Part shown: in pieces, positions 7,127 to 14,522 of the stretch | Numbering within the stretch: position 1 is the first letter of the stretch | How the letters are laid out: every line of letters starts with the position of its first letter | Source of the DNA: an uncultured Pelosinus sp. | Lineage (GTDB): Bacteria; Bacillota; Negativicutes; Sporomusales; Acetonemataceae | Assembly (NCBI GenBank): GCA_900542835.1 | Contig: UQPB01000002.1 | Location: 104,513-168,512 of the forward strand | Length of the DNA stretch: 64,000 bases | Direction of reading: 5' to 3' | The notes under the pieces: generated by a model | Told to the model about the DNA's origin: nothing | Database searches by the model: none | The model's input: only the letters and a program-made list of their open reading frames with translations | Translations under genes and position numbers: made by a program

Positions 7127-8520
7127 GACACAAAATGCCTGAGCAGGCGCCGGAGGAGCGCCGCCGCAATTTTTCCGAAGTTGCGCTTGGCTACAGCGGC
7201 GAGCTGGCCAAAGCGGAGGCTTCACGCTGCCTGCAGTGCAAAACGGCTCCCTGTCGCAAGGGTTGTCCGGTTGAGGTGAATATTCCCGGCTTTATCCTGC
7301 ATCTGCGCGAAGACCGTCCTGATCAGGCGGTGGCGGAAATCAGGCAAAAGAATAATCTTCCGGCCGTGTGCGGACGGGTCTGTCCGCAGGAACACCAGTG
7401 CGAGAAATTTTGTGTTCTCGCGAAGAAGGGACAGGCGGTGGCAATCGGCCGTCTGGAACGCTTTGCCGCCGATTACGGCTTGTCCTGCGCTTGCGAGCCT
7501 CGCGCTGCTGAAGCAGCGCCGCTGGGCAAGGTAGCGGTGATCGGCGCCGGACCGGCCGGCTTGACTGCCGCTGGCGACCTGGCTTGTCTTGGCTATGCTG
7601 TAACCGTTTTTGAAGCCTTGCATGAACCGGGGGGCGTGTTGATGTACGGCATTCCCGAGTTCCGGCTGCCAAAAGCGATTGTCCGCAGGGAAATTGACGG
7701 TTTAAAGCAGCTTGGAGTAACCATTGAGGTCAACGCGATTGCCGGCAAAACGTTTACGGTTGACGAGTTGTTCGAGGAGGAGGGCTATGAAGCTGTATTT
7801 ATCGGTACGGGCGCAGGCTTGCCTCACTTTATGGATATTCCGGGAGAAAATCTAAACGGTGTTTATTCCGCTAATGAATTTCTCACCCGTGTCAACCTGA
7901 TGAAAGCCTATCAGTTTCCGCGCGCCGGTACTCCGGTTCACATCGGCAAGGCTGTTGCCGTAATCGGTGCCGGCAATGTGGCGATGGATTCGGCCCGGAC
8001 AGCGCTGCGTCTGGGGGCTGATAATGTGTATATCGTTTATCGCCGCTCTGAGGCGGAGATTCCGGCGCGGGCAGAAGAACTGGAGCATGCGAAGGAAGAG
8101 GGCGTTCAATTTCGCCTCCTGACCGCTCCGGTTAGTATCAGCGGCAACGATCGCGGCTGGGTCAATGGTCTGGAATGTGTTAAAATGGAACTGGGCGAGC
8201 CGGACCAATCAGGTCGCCGCCGGCCGGTCGCCATTCCGGATTCGGAATTTACCCTGCCGGTAGACACTGTCATCATGGCGATCGGGCAGGGCCCGAACCC
8301 GCTGGTACAGCACACGACTCCCGGCTTGCGTGTAAATAGAAACGGCAATATTATTGCTGACGAAGCCGGCTTCACTTCCAAAGAAGGAGTATTTGCCGGC
8401 GGTGATATTGTCACTGGCGCCGCTACCGTCATTCTGGCGATGGGTGCTGGCAAAAAAGCGGCGGCCGCTATTCACGGTTATCTGACAGAAAAGCATCAGG
8501 CGGAGGCTGCTCATGATTGA
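7117..8520 (+). CDS. NfnB/GltA-like NADPH-dependent oxidoreductase subunit
   Basis: This 467-residue protein resembles the glutamate synthase small subunit. N-terminal cysteine motifs for two 4Fe-4S clusters are visible: CLQCKTAPCRKGCPV and CGRVCPQEHQCEKFC. They are followed by the FAD motif GAGPAGLTAAGDLACLGY, the NADPH motif GAGNVAMDSARTALRLGA and a C-terminal GGDIVTGAATVILAMGAG. With the preceding gene it should form an NfnAB bifurcating transhydrogenase or a SudAB enzyme. No large glutamate synthase subunit is nearby, which argues against GltD. ATG 7117 is chosen, 9 nt after GGAGG; ATG 7111 is too close. It overlaps nfnA by 10 nt and the next gene by 8 nt. Confidence 0.87.
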   Translation: MQMRHKMPEQAPEERRRNFSEVALGYSGELAKAEASRCLQCKTAPCRKGCPVEVNIPGFILHLREDRPDQAVAEIRQKNNLPAVCGRVCPQEHQCEKFCVLAKKGQAVAIGRLERFAADYGLSCACEPRAAEAAPLGKVAVIGAGPAGLTAAGDLACLGYAVTVFEALHEPGGVLMYGIPEFRLPKAIVRREIDGLKQLGVTIEVNAIAGKTFTVDELFEEEGYEAVFIGTGAGLPHFMDIPGENLNGVYSANEFLTRVNLMKAYQFPRAGTPVHIGKAVAVIGAGNVAMDSARTALRLGADNVYIVYRRSEAEIPARAEELEHAKEEGVQFRLLTAPVSISGNDRGWVNGLECVKMELGEPDQSGRRRPVAIPDSEFTLPVDTVIMAIGQGPNPLVQHTTPGLRVNRNGNIIADEAGFTSKEGVFAGGDIVTGAATVILAMGAGKKAAAAIHGYLTEKHQAEAAHD

Positions 8521-9673
8521 GCAGGCGGGGCGGATGCAGGGCTTGAGTTCGGCGATTTTTTCGCAGGTGGACGCTTTGCGCCGGCAAGCCGTCGCCACTG
8601 GCAGCGACGTGATTAACTTAAGTATTGGCAGCCCGGATCTGGCACCGGCGCCGCATATCACGGCGGCGCTGCAGGCTGCAGTAATGGATGCTGCCAGTTA
8701 TGGCTATACCCTGTCAAAAGGAACGCCTGAGTTTTTGGCTGCGGCTGCCAACTGGTATAAAAAATTCGGCGTTGATCTGGACCCGGAAAGCGAAGTTCAT
8801 TCCCTGATCGGCTCCCAGGACGGTCTGGCCCATCTCGCGCTTTGCCTGATTAATCCTGGTGATGTGGTTCTGGTCCCTGATCCCGGCTATCCGATTTTCA
8901 GCGCCGGTCCGCTGGTTGCCGGCGCCGAACTGCGACTGATGCCGCTCCGGGCTGAAAATCAATTTTTGCCCGATCTTGATGCGATTGATGCGGCTACGCT
9001 GCGGCGGGCTAAGCTGATGATCCTGAACTATCCCAATAATCCGCTGGCAGCCACTGCACCTCGCGATTTTTTTGTTAAGGTTATCGAATTCGCCAGGCGG
9101 CACCAGATCATTGTCTGTCATGATTTTGCTTATAGCGAGCTGGTTTTTGACGGTTATCGCCCGGACAGCATTCTCAGCATCCCCGGCGCCAAGGAGGTGG
9201 CGATCGAATTCCACTCGCTGTCAAAAACCTATAACATGGCAGGCTGCCGCGTTGCCTTCGCTGTCGGTAATGCCGAGGTCATTTCGCTGCTGGGACGGTT
9301 AAAATCCAATTTCGACTACGGCATCTTTTTCCCGGTGCAGAAGGCCGCTGTTGCCGCTCTAACCGGACCGCAGGAGTGCGTAGCGACTACAGCCCGTTGC
9401 TATCAGCGGCGGCGGGATATTATCGTTAATGGACTGCAGGCGATCGGCTGGAATGTGGTTAAGCCGCAAGCATCAATGTTTGTCTGGGCGCCAGTGCCGA
9501 AAGGCGTTGCTTCTTTCAGCTTTGCTACAGAGCTAATCCAGCATGCCGGCGTATCGGTTACTCCCGGCATTGGTTTTGGCCCGCATGGCGAAGGCCATAT
9601 CCGGATCGCGCTGGTGCAGCCTGAGCACAGGCTGGCGGAAGCTGTAGACCGCATCAGGCAATGGCTGGGATAA
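8513..9673 (+). CDS. PLP-dependent class I aminotransferase (LL-DAP/MtnE-like)
   Basis: This is a 386-residue fold-type I aminotransferase. It shows LSIGSPDLAP near the N-terminus, NYPNNPLAATAP for substrate carboxylate and PLP binding, DFAYSELVFDGY, and the PLP lysine in SLSKTYNMAGCRVAFAVG. The sequence style is that of the LL-diaminopimelate aminotransferase and alanine/methionine aminotransferase group. In this operon it might transaminate a keto acid of methionine metabolism, but nothing in the sequence fixes the substrate. Its start overlaps the end of the NfnB-like gene, with GGAGG 6 nt upstream. Confidence 0.85.
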   Translation: MIEQAGRMQGLSSAIFSQVDALRRQAVATGSDVINLSIGSPDLAPAPHITAALQAAVMDAASYGYTLSKGTPEFLAAAANWYKKFGVDLDPESEVHSLIGSQDGLAHLALCLINPGDVVLVPDPGYPIFSAGPLVAGAELRLMPLRAENQFLPDLDAIDAATLRRAKLMILNYPNNPLAATAPRDFFVKVIEFARRHQIIVCHDFAYSELVFDGYRPDSILSIPGAKEVAIEFHSLSKTYNMAGCRVAFAVGNAEVISLLGRLKSNFDYGIFFPVQKAAVAALTGPQECVATTARCYQRRRDIIVNGLQAIGWNVVKPQASMFVWAPVPKGVASFSFATELIQHAGVSVTPGIGFGPHGEGHIRIALVQPEHRLAEAVDRIRQWLG

Positions 9674-9701
9674 AGTTTAGCGATACAAGGAGGCATAACC
9701 G

Positions 9702-10052
9702 ATGATGCGGGCGCTAAATTTTTACTCGCCGCAGCACCACGAACAACTGCGGCAGAGGCGAAAAAAATGTACAATCCGTCTGGGCGACAAAGCCGGCAAA
9801 TACGCTGAAGGCGATGTTGTCTGGATTACGGTAGGGAAACGCTATCAGCCTAAGCAGAAAATTTTCACTGCCGTCATTGACCGGGTGCTGGTTAAGCCGA
9901 TTGCCCAGCTGACCAGCGAAGATATCCAGGGCGAGAATCCCGATGGCGCTGATGTAAAAGATGTCTTGGCTTTTCTGGAAGGCATGTATGATAAGACCAT
10001 GACGCCGACAGACAAAGTCACGGTTGTTTATTTTTCCGAAATTATCGCATGA
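9702..10052 (+). CDS. ASCH domain protein
   Basis: This is a 116-residue protein with the ASCH (PUA-like) pattern: an early KKCTIRLGDKAGKY followed by GDVVWITVGKR and a C-terminal VTVVYFSEI strand. The fold is thought to bind RNA or nucleotides; some members have been reported as ribonucleases or amidohydrolases. AAGGAGG precedes the ATG with good spacing. It is co-directional with the SAM by-product genes, but its role there is unknown. Confidence 0.75.
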   Translation: MMRALNFYSPQHHEQLRQRRKKCTIRLGDKAGKYAEGDVVWITVGKRYQPKQKIFTAVIDRVLVKPIAQLTSEDIQGENPDGADVKDVLAFLEGMYDKTMTPTDKVTVVYFSEIIA

Positions 10053-10106
10053 ATCGCAGTTGCACGCAGTCACCAACCGCAGCAACAGTAAAAGGAGAGA
10101 TTTACT

Positions 10107-10682
10107 ATGTCAACAAAAAAAATTCCTGTGGGTGTATCCGGACGACATTTGCATGTAACCCGTGAGCATTTGGATATCTTATACGGTGCAGGCTATCAAT
10201 TGCAGGCCGTTAAGGCTTTGTCACAGCCAGGGCAGTTCGCCTGTCAGGAAACGGTTGATATTGTCGGACCCAAGGGCAGTTTTAAAAATGTCCGGATTCT
10301 TGGACCGGAACGGAAAAAAACGCAAATTGAAGTGGCGCTGACGGATGCCATTAAGCTGGGGGTTAAACCGCCGGTGCGCGACTCCGGCGATCTGGCCGGG
10401 TCACCGGGAGTGACCATTGTCGGTCCTAACGGCAGCGTGACGCTTGAACAAGGCGTCATTGCCGCTATGCGTCATATTCATATGACGCCGGAGGATGCGA
10501 CGGTTTTTGGCGTCAAGGATAAAGATATTGTCAAAGTCCGGTTCGAGGGCGAGCGAGGGTTGATTTTCGATCAGGTTTTAATCAGAGTAAGCGACCAGTT
10601 CCAGTTGGAAATGCACATTGATACAGACGAGGGCAACGCGGCTATGGCAAAAACCGGCGACCAGGTTGAAATTATCGCCTGA
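10107..10682 (+). CDS. pduL: PduL-type phosphate acyltransferase (phosphotransacylase)
   Basis: This 191-residue protein matches the PduL family along its length: VGVSGRHLHV, GYQLQAVKALSQPGQF, the second-repeat PPVRDSGDLAGSPG and the metal-binding AAMRHIHM, ending DEGNAAMAKTGDQVEI. PduL converts acyl-CoA plus phosphate to acyl phosphate and CoA. There is no microcompartment targeting extension, so it is probably the free housekeeping form acting on acetyl-CoA or propionyl-CoA. AAAGGAGAG precedes the ATG. Being last in the SAM by-product operon, a link to oxidation of 2-methylthioacetaldehyde is conceivable but unproved. Confidence 0.9.
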   Translation: MSTKKIPVGVSGRHLHVTREHLDILYGAGYQLQAVKALSQPGQFACQETVDIVGPKGSFKNVRILGPERKKTQIEVALTDAIKLGVKPPVRDSGDLAGSPGVTIVGPNGSVTLEQGVIAAMRHIHMTPEDATVFGVKDKDIVKVRFEGERGLIFDQVLIRVSDQFQLEMHIDTDEGNAAMAKTGDQVEIIA

Positions 10683-10700
10683 GTTAGAACCTGATTTCCC

Positions 10701-10866
10701 GGCCGTTTAGAAAGCCTCAGATACGATTTGGCCTCGCCAGCCCAGCGGTGACGCGTGCATACGCAGCATGGGATCGCGAGGCCCTGGCGCAACTCTTGAC
10801 GCTTTAGCGGCTTCGCGGTGGCGCCATCTCCCTTGCGGAGAACAATGTCGATGGGCTTAAACGGCC
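10701..10866 (+). ncRNA. Predicted four-helix structured RNA, class not recognised
   Basis: This segment between pduL and the iclR promoter folds on paper into a four-way junction. Closing helix P1 pairs 10701-10709 with 10858-10866, extended by 10713-10716 with 10854-10857. P2 pairs 10730-10737 with 10776-10783 and encloses a GCGT/ACGC hairpin. P3 pairs 10785-10790 with 10821-10826. P4 is a hairpin, 10827-10831 with 10837-10841. A terminator follows within 3 nt. The order is like a riboswitch or attenuator, or a free-standing small RNA. No known class core (S-box, RFN, T-box, cobalamin, 6S) matches by eye. Confidence 0.45.
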
Positions 10867-10868
10867 TG

Positions 10869-10904
10869 ACTCCTGAATCTTCGATTCAGGAGTTTTTTGT
10901 TTTT
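10869..10904 (+). terminator. Intrinsic terminator after the structured RNA
   Basis: A perfect 10-bp stem (10869-10878 with 10884-10893) with loop CTTCG is followed by T6-G-T5. It ends plus-strand transcripts that come from pduL or start in the structured RNA region, before the iclR promoter. Confidence 0.9.
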
Positions 10905-10950
10905 AACCCGTTTCAAGTATTCTGTATTTTCTTTTAATTAACAGGGCTTT

Positions 10951-10978
10951 TTGAACTGCAACGGGAATAGAGTATAAC
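10951..10978 (+). promoter_or_regulatory. Promoter of iclR, with possible autoregulatory operator
   Basis: TTGAAC (10951-10956) and TATAAC (10973-10978) are 16 nt apart. An imperfect inverted repeat centred on GAAC-GCT-GTTC (about 10974-10997) overlaps the -10 box and the expected transcription start. IclR-family proteins often bind such sites to repress their own gene. The operator is inference. Confidence 0.5.
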
Positions 10979-11028
10979 AGAACGCTGTTCGGTATATGGA
11001 AACAAGCACAAATAAGGAGAGGGTGCCG

Positions 11029-11808
11029 TTGCCCGGAGATAAGCAATATGTTGTCGCTTCAGTGGACAGGGCACTGGAGCTGCTGATGCTGCTCAGTAAA
11101 TCGCCGCGGGACATGGGGATAACAGAATTAAGTAAACTGCTTAATGTGCACAAGAGTACTGTCCACAGCCTGCTGACTACACTGGCTCAGCGCGGTTTTG
11201 TCAGACAGACCGAAGCCTCACGCTATACCCTGGGCTTGCAGCTAATCAAGCTGGGAACGATTTGTGCCGACCGGCTGGACATCCGCAGCGCCTCCCGCCC
11301 GGTCATGAGTCAACTGGCGGCAGAGACGCAGGCGGTTGTATTGCTGGCAATGCTTTCAAATGAAAAGGTAACAATTGTGGAAAAGATTGAGCCGGAGCAA
11401 TCGTTTTTGCTCATCCCGAAATTCGATTTCAGTATTACGCTGCACAGTACCGCGGTTGGCAAGGTACTGTTTGCCAGTATGCCAGATCATTTTGTCGAGG
11501 CTGTGCTGGCGCGGGGACTTGCCCGCTATACCGCGCAAACGATTACCGCCAGAGATGCAATGCTGGCGGAACTGGCGGCCGTTCGTTCTCAAGGCTACGC
11601 GATCGGCTGCAATGAGACCATCGACGGCATTGCCTGTATTGCGGCGCCGGTTTATGATGCTGCCGGCCACACCGCTGCTGCCCTGTCGATTTCCAGTTCC
11701 AGTTCAACCATATCCGCTGCCCTGCGGCAGCAGCTGATTGCGCTGGTGTGCGGCAAAGCCGCCGCTATATCAAGCCGGCTGGGCTATTACGGACCGGCCG
11801 TAGTTTGA
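11029..11808 (+). CDS. IclR family transcriptional regulator
   Basis: This 259-residue protein has an N-terminal winged helix-turn-helix (ITELSKLLNVHKSTVHSLL, about 32-50) and a C-terminal effector domain with the usual LHSTAVGKVLFA and GYAIGCNETIDGIACIAAPV motifs. TTG 11029 is preferred: AAGGAGAGG lies 6 nt upstream, and the product then starts just before the helix-turn-helix domain. ATG 10996 would add 11 codons upstream of that ribosome site. It probably controls the adjacent ferredoxin-dependent 2-oxoacid oxidoreductase genes, which begin 18 nt later in the same direction. Confidence 0.9.
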   Translation: MPGDKQYVVASVDRALELLMLLSKSPRDMGITELSKLLNVHKSTVHSLLTTLAQRGFVRQTEASRYTLGLQLIKLGTICADRLDIRSASRPVMSQLAAETQAVVLLAMLSNEKVTIVEKIEPEQSFLLIPKFDFSITLHSTAVGKVLFASMPDHFVEAVLARGLARYTAQTITARDAMLAELAAVRSQGYAIGCNETIDGIACIAAPVYDAAGHTAAALSISSSSSTISAALRQQLIALVCGKAAAISSRLGYYGPAVV

Positions 11809-11826
11809 CAGAAAGGGGGAAACCAC

Positions 11827-12030
11827 ATGCCAAAACCGGTTTTCAATCAGGAACGCTGTAAAGGCTGTGAGCTGTGCACAGCGGTATGCCCCAAAAAAAT
11901 TATTGTGATGTCTGACCAGTTTAACAGCAAGGGCTACCGCTGTTCAGCCTGCAGTGACGCGTCCCGCTGCATCGGCTGCCTGTTGTGTGCCCGGACTTGT
12001 CCCGATATGGCAATTGAAATTTACTCATAG
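11827..12030 (+). CDS. 4Fe-4S ferredoxin subunit of 2-oxoacid oxidoreductase
   Basis: This is a 67-residue protein with two cluster motifs, CKGCELCTAVCPK and CIGCLLCARTCPD, and two extra cysteines in YRCSACSD. It corresponds to the delta (KorD/VorD) subunit that passes electrons from the TPP enzyme to external ferredoxin. GGGGGA precedes the ATG. It is the first of four structural genes in the usual delta-alpha-beta-gamma order. Confidence 0.9.
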   Translation: MPKPVFNQERCKGCELCTAVCPKKIIVMSDQFNSKGYRCSACSDASRCIGCLLCARTCPDMAIEIYS

Positions 12031-12042
12031 GAGGTGGACGGT

Positions 12043-13110
12043 TTGGCGGAAAAAGTATTGATGAAGGGAAACGAAGCGCTCGGCGAAGCGGCAATTATCG
12101 CTGGCTGCCGGCATTATTTCGGGTATCCGATAACGCCGCAGACGGAAATAACCGAATACATGGCCAGGCGATTGCCACAGGTAAACGGCGTTTTCCTGCA
12201 AGCGGAGAGCGAAATTGCCGCCATCAACATGGTTTACGGCGCCGCCGGTGCCGGCGCCAGAGTAATGACCTCTTCATCCAGTCCCGGAATCAGCCTGAAG
12301 CAGGAAGGAATTTCCTATCTCGCCGGGGCCGAGCTTCCCTGCGTTATTGTCAATATCCAGCGGGGTGGCCCCGGACTGGGCAGCATTCAGCCGGCGCAGT
12401 CTGATTATTTTCAAGCCACTAAAGGCGGCGGTCACGGTGATTACCACTGTATTGTGCTGGCGCCGAACTCGGTGCAGGAGATGGTTGACATTACGGTTAC
12501 CGCATTCGATCTGGCAGACAGGTATCGAACACCTGTTCTTGTTTTAGGTGACGGCGCATTGGGACAAATGATGGAGCCGGTTGTTTTTCCCGCCGGCGGC
12601 AGTCCGGCGACGGAGAAAGCATGGGCGGCAGCTGGCATGAAGGATCGGACCCGTCCCAATATCATCAACTCACTGCATCTGAAAGCAGACGAACAGGAAC
12701 GCCATAATGACAGCCTGCAGGCCCGCTATGGTATTATTAGCAGGAGCGAGACCCGCTGTGAGGAAATCGGCACCGACGATGCCGAATTGATTCTGGTCGC
12801 TTACGGCATTACCGCCCGCATCGCCCGGACCGCGGTGGAAAAGGCGAGGGCAGCCGGTCTGAAAGCTGGCCTGTTCAGGCCGGTCTCGTTATGGCCATTC
12901 CCGTCGGAGCCCCTGGCTGCAGCAGCTGCTGGAGCGAAGGCTCTGCTGACTGTTGAGTTGAGCGCCGGCCAGATGGTGGAGGATGTAAAACTGGCGGTAC
13001 AATGTGCGAAGCCGGTGCATTTTTATGGTCGTTATGGCGGCATGATTCCCGGTCCGGGAGAAATTTATCAGGAAATTACAGCTATTTTTTCGGGGAAAGG
13101 AGGCCGCTAA
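12043..13110 (+). CDS. korA: 2-oxoacid:ferredoxin oxidoreductase alpha subunit (Kor/VorB type)
   Basis: This 355-residue subunit begins with the family signature KGNEALGEAAIIAGCRHYF and GYPITPQTEITEYMA, and has a central SSSPGISLKQEGISY. The complex oxidatively decarboxylates a 2-oxoacid with CoA and ferredoxin. The VorB-like sequence makes branched-chain 2-oxoacids or 2-oxoglutarate the likely substrates, but this cannot be decided here. TTG 12043 is chosen, 6 nt after AGGAGGTG; GTG 12034 lies inside that ribosome site. Confidence 0.9.
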   Translation: MAEKVLMKGNEALGEAAIIAGCRHYFGYPITPQTEITEYMARRLPQVNGVFLQAESEIAAINMVYGAAGAGARVMTSSSSPGISLKQEGISYLAGAELPCVIVNIQRGGPGLGSIQPAQSDYFQATKGGGHGDYHCIVLAPNSVQEMVDITVTAFDLADRYRTPVLVLGDGALGQMMEPVVFPAGGSPATEKAWAAAGMKDRTRPNIINSLHLKADEQERHNDSLQARYGIISRSETRCEEIGTDDAELILVAYGITARIARTAVEKARAAGLKAGLFRPVSLWPFPSEPLAAAAAGAKALLTVELSAGQMVEDVKLAVQCAKPVHFYGRYGGMIPGPGEIYQEITAIFSGKGGR

Positions 13111-13112
13111 GC

Positions 13113-13868
13113 ATGACGAAAGCGCTGTTTTCACGACCGCAATCACTGCTTGACGTCCCCATGCATTACTGTCCCGGCTGTCATCATGGCATTATTCACC
13201 GCCTGGTAGCTGAGGTTCTGGACGAACTTGGCGTCAGGGAAATAACCGTGGGCATCGCTCCCGTCGGCTGTTCGGTGCTCGCGTATGAATATTTCAACTG
13301 CGATATGATGGAAGCCGCTCATGGCCGGGCACCGGCGGTTGCCACCGGCGTGAAGCGGGTATTGCCGCAAGCGGTTGTGTTTACCTATCAAGGAGATGGT
13401 GATCTGGCGGCGATTGGCTGTGGCGAAATTGTTCACGCTGCGGTGCGGGGCGAAAAAATCACCACAATCTTTGTTAACAACGCCATTTACGGTATGACCG
13501 GAGGGCAGATGGCGCCGACAACGCTTGCCAGCCAGGTGACGACTACCTCGCCCTACGGGCGCCAGCCTGGTGAGACCGGTATGCCGCTGCGGATGTCGGA
13601 AATGCTTGCCTGTATCGATGGCGCTGTTTATATTGCCAGAGTAGCCGTCAATAATCCGGTAAATATGACGAAAGCAAAGGCGGCGATTAAACAGGCGTTT
13701 CAACTGCAATTGCGCAATGCCGGCTTTAGTATGGTGGAAGTTTTGTCAACCTGTCCGACTAACTGGGGGCTGACGCCGCTGGAAGCGGTTGCCTGGCTGG
13801 AACAAAAACTGATTCCGTACTATCCTCTGGGGATAGTGAAATCACCGGCGGAGGTGACGAACGCGTGA
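13113..13868 (+). CDS. korB: 2-oxoacid:ferredoxin oxidoreductase beta (TPP-binding) subunit
   Basis: This 251-residue subunit carries the TPP/Mg motif beginning GDGDLAAIGCGEIVHA and ending in VNNAIYGMTGGQ, plus the N-terminal HYCPGCHHG with the conserved CPGC. It holds the thiamine cofactor of the complex. ATG 13113 follows AAAGGAGG by 9 nt and lies 2 nt after the alpha stop. Its end overlaps the gamma subunit by 4 nt. Confidence 0.92.
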   Translation: MTKALFSRPQSLLDVPMHYCPGCHHGIIHRLVAEVLDELGVREITVGIAPVGCSVLAYEYFNCDMMEAAHGRAPAVATGVKRVLPQAVVFTYQGDGDLAAIGCGEIVHAAVRGEKITTIFVNNAIYGMTGGQMAPTTLASQVTTTSPYGRQPGETGMPLRMSEMLACIDGAVYIARVAVNNPVNMTKAKAAIKQAFQLQLRNAGFSMVEVLSTCPTNWGLTPLEAVAWLEQKLIPYYPLGIVKSPAEVTNA

Positions 13869-14401
13869 TTCATGAAATGATCATCGCCGGCTTTGGCGGC
13901 CAGGGAGTTATGGTGATGGGACAACTGCTGACCTATGCCGGTATGCTGGAGCGTAAGCAGGTGTCCTGGATTCCCTCCTATGGCCCGGAAATGCGCGGCG
14001 GTACGGCCAACTGTTCGGTTATTATTTCCGACGAGCCGGTAGGGGCACCGATTGTCAGCGAAGCCAGCGCTGTTGTGGCCATGAATCTGCCATCGCTGGA
14101 AAAGTTTGAACCGCTGCTGCGACCCGGCGGCATTCTGCTGATCAACAGCGCCTTGATTGACCGCGAGGCCGGTCGCGGCGATATCCGTGCCTATCGCCTG
14201 GCCTTTAACGCCATTGCCAGTGAGCTGGGGAACAGCAAAGCCGCCAATATGGTGGCTCTTGGCGCCGTTGTCGCCGCTACCCAGGCGGTAACGGCACAGT
14301 CGGTACTGCAGGCGTTTGAAAAGATGTTTGCCAACCGGCCGAAACTGCTGGCCATAAACCGCTTGGCACTGGCAGCCGGGGCCGAACGTCTGCAGCAGTG
14401 A
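13865..14401 (+). CDS. korC: 2-oxoacid:ferredoxin oxidoreductase gamma subunit
   Basis: This is a 178-residue subunit with the typical start IIAGFGGQGVMVMGQLL and SYGPEMRGGTANCSVIISDEPVGAP, both invariant in KorC/VorA gamma subunits. It closes the CoA-binding part of the complex. The start is GTG 13865, 7 nt after GGAGGTGA. It is the last gene of the operon; 121 nt without an obvious terminator follow. Confidence 0.92.
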   Translation: MIHEMIIAGFGGQGVMVMGQLLTYAGMLERKQVSWIPSYGPEMRGGTANCSVIISDEPVGAPIVSEASAVVAMNLPSLEKFEPLLRPGGILLINSALIDREAGRGDIRAYRLAFNAIASELGNSKAANMVALGAVVAATQAVTAQSVLQAFEKMFANRPKLLAINRLALAAGAERLQQ

Positions 14402-14522
14402 CTGCCTGTCAGCTGCGCCGGTTCAATCAAACGTCAAGAAGGTAAATTTCGGTAAAAAAAGGCAGGAATTCCGGGCTTGGTGGCGAAAAGAATACAGTAT
14501 CAAGTGTAAGGTGGTTGACTGT

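Noticed and set aside
7111..8520. Glutamate synthase small subunit (GltD)
   Set aside because: No large GltB subunit is adjacent, whereas an NfnA-type partner gene directly precedes and overlaps it.
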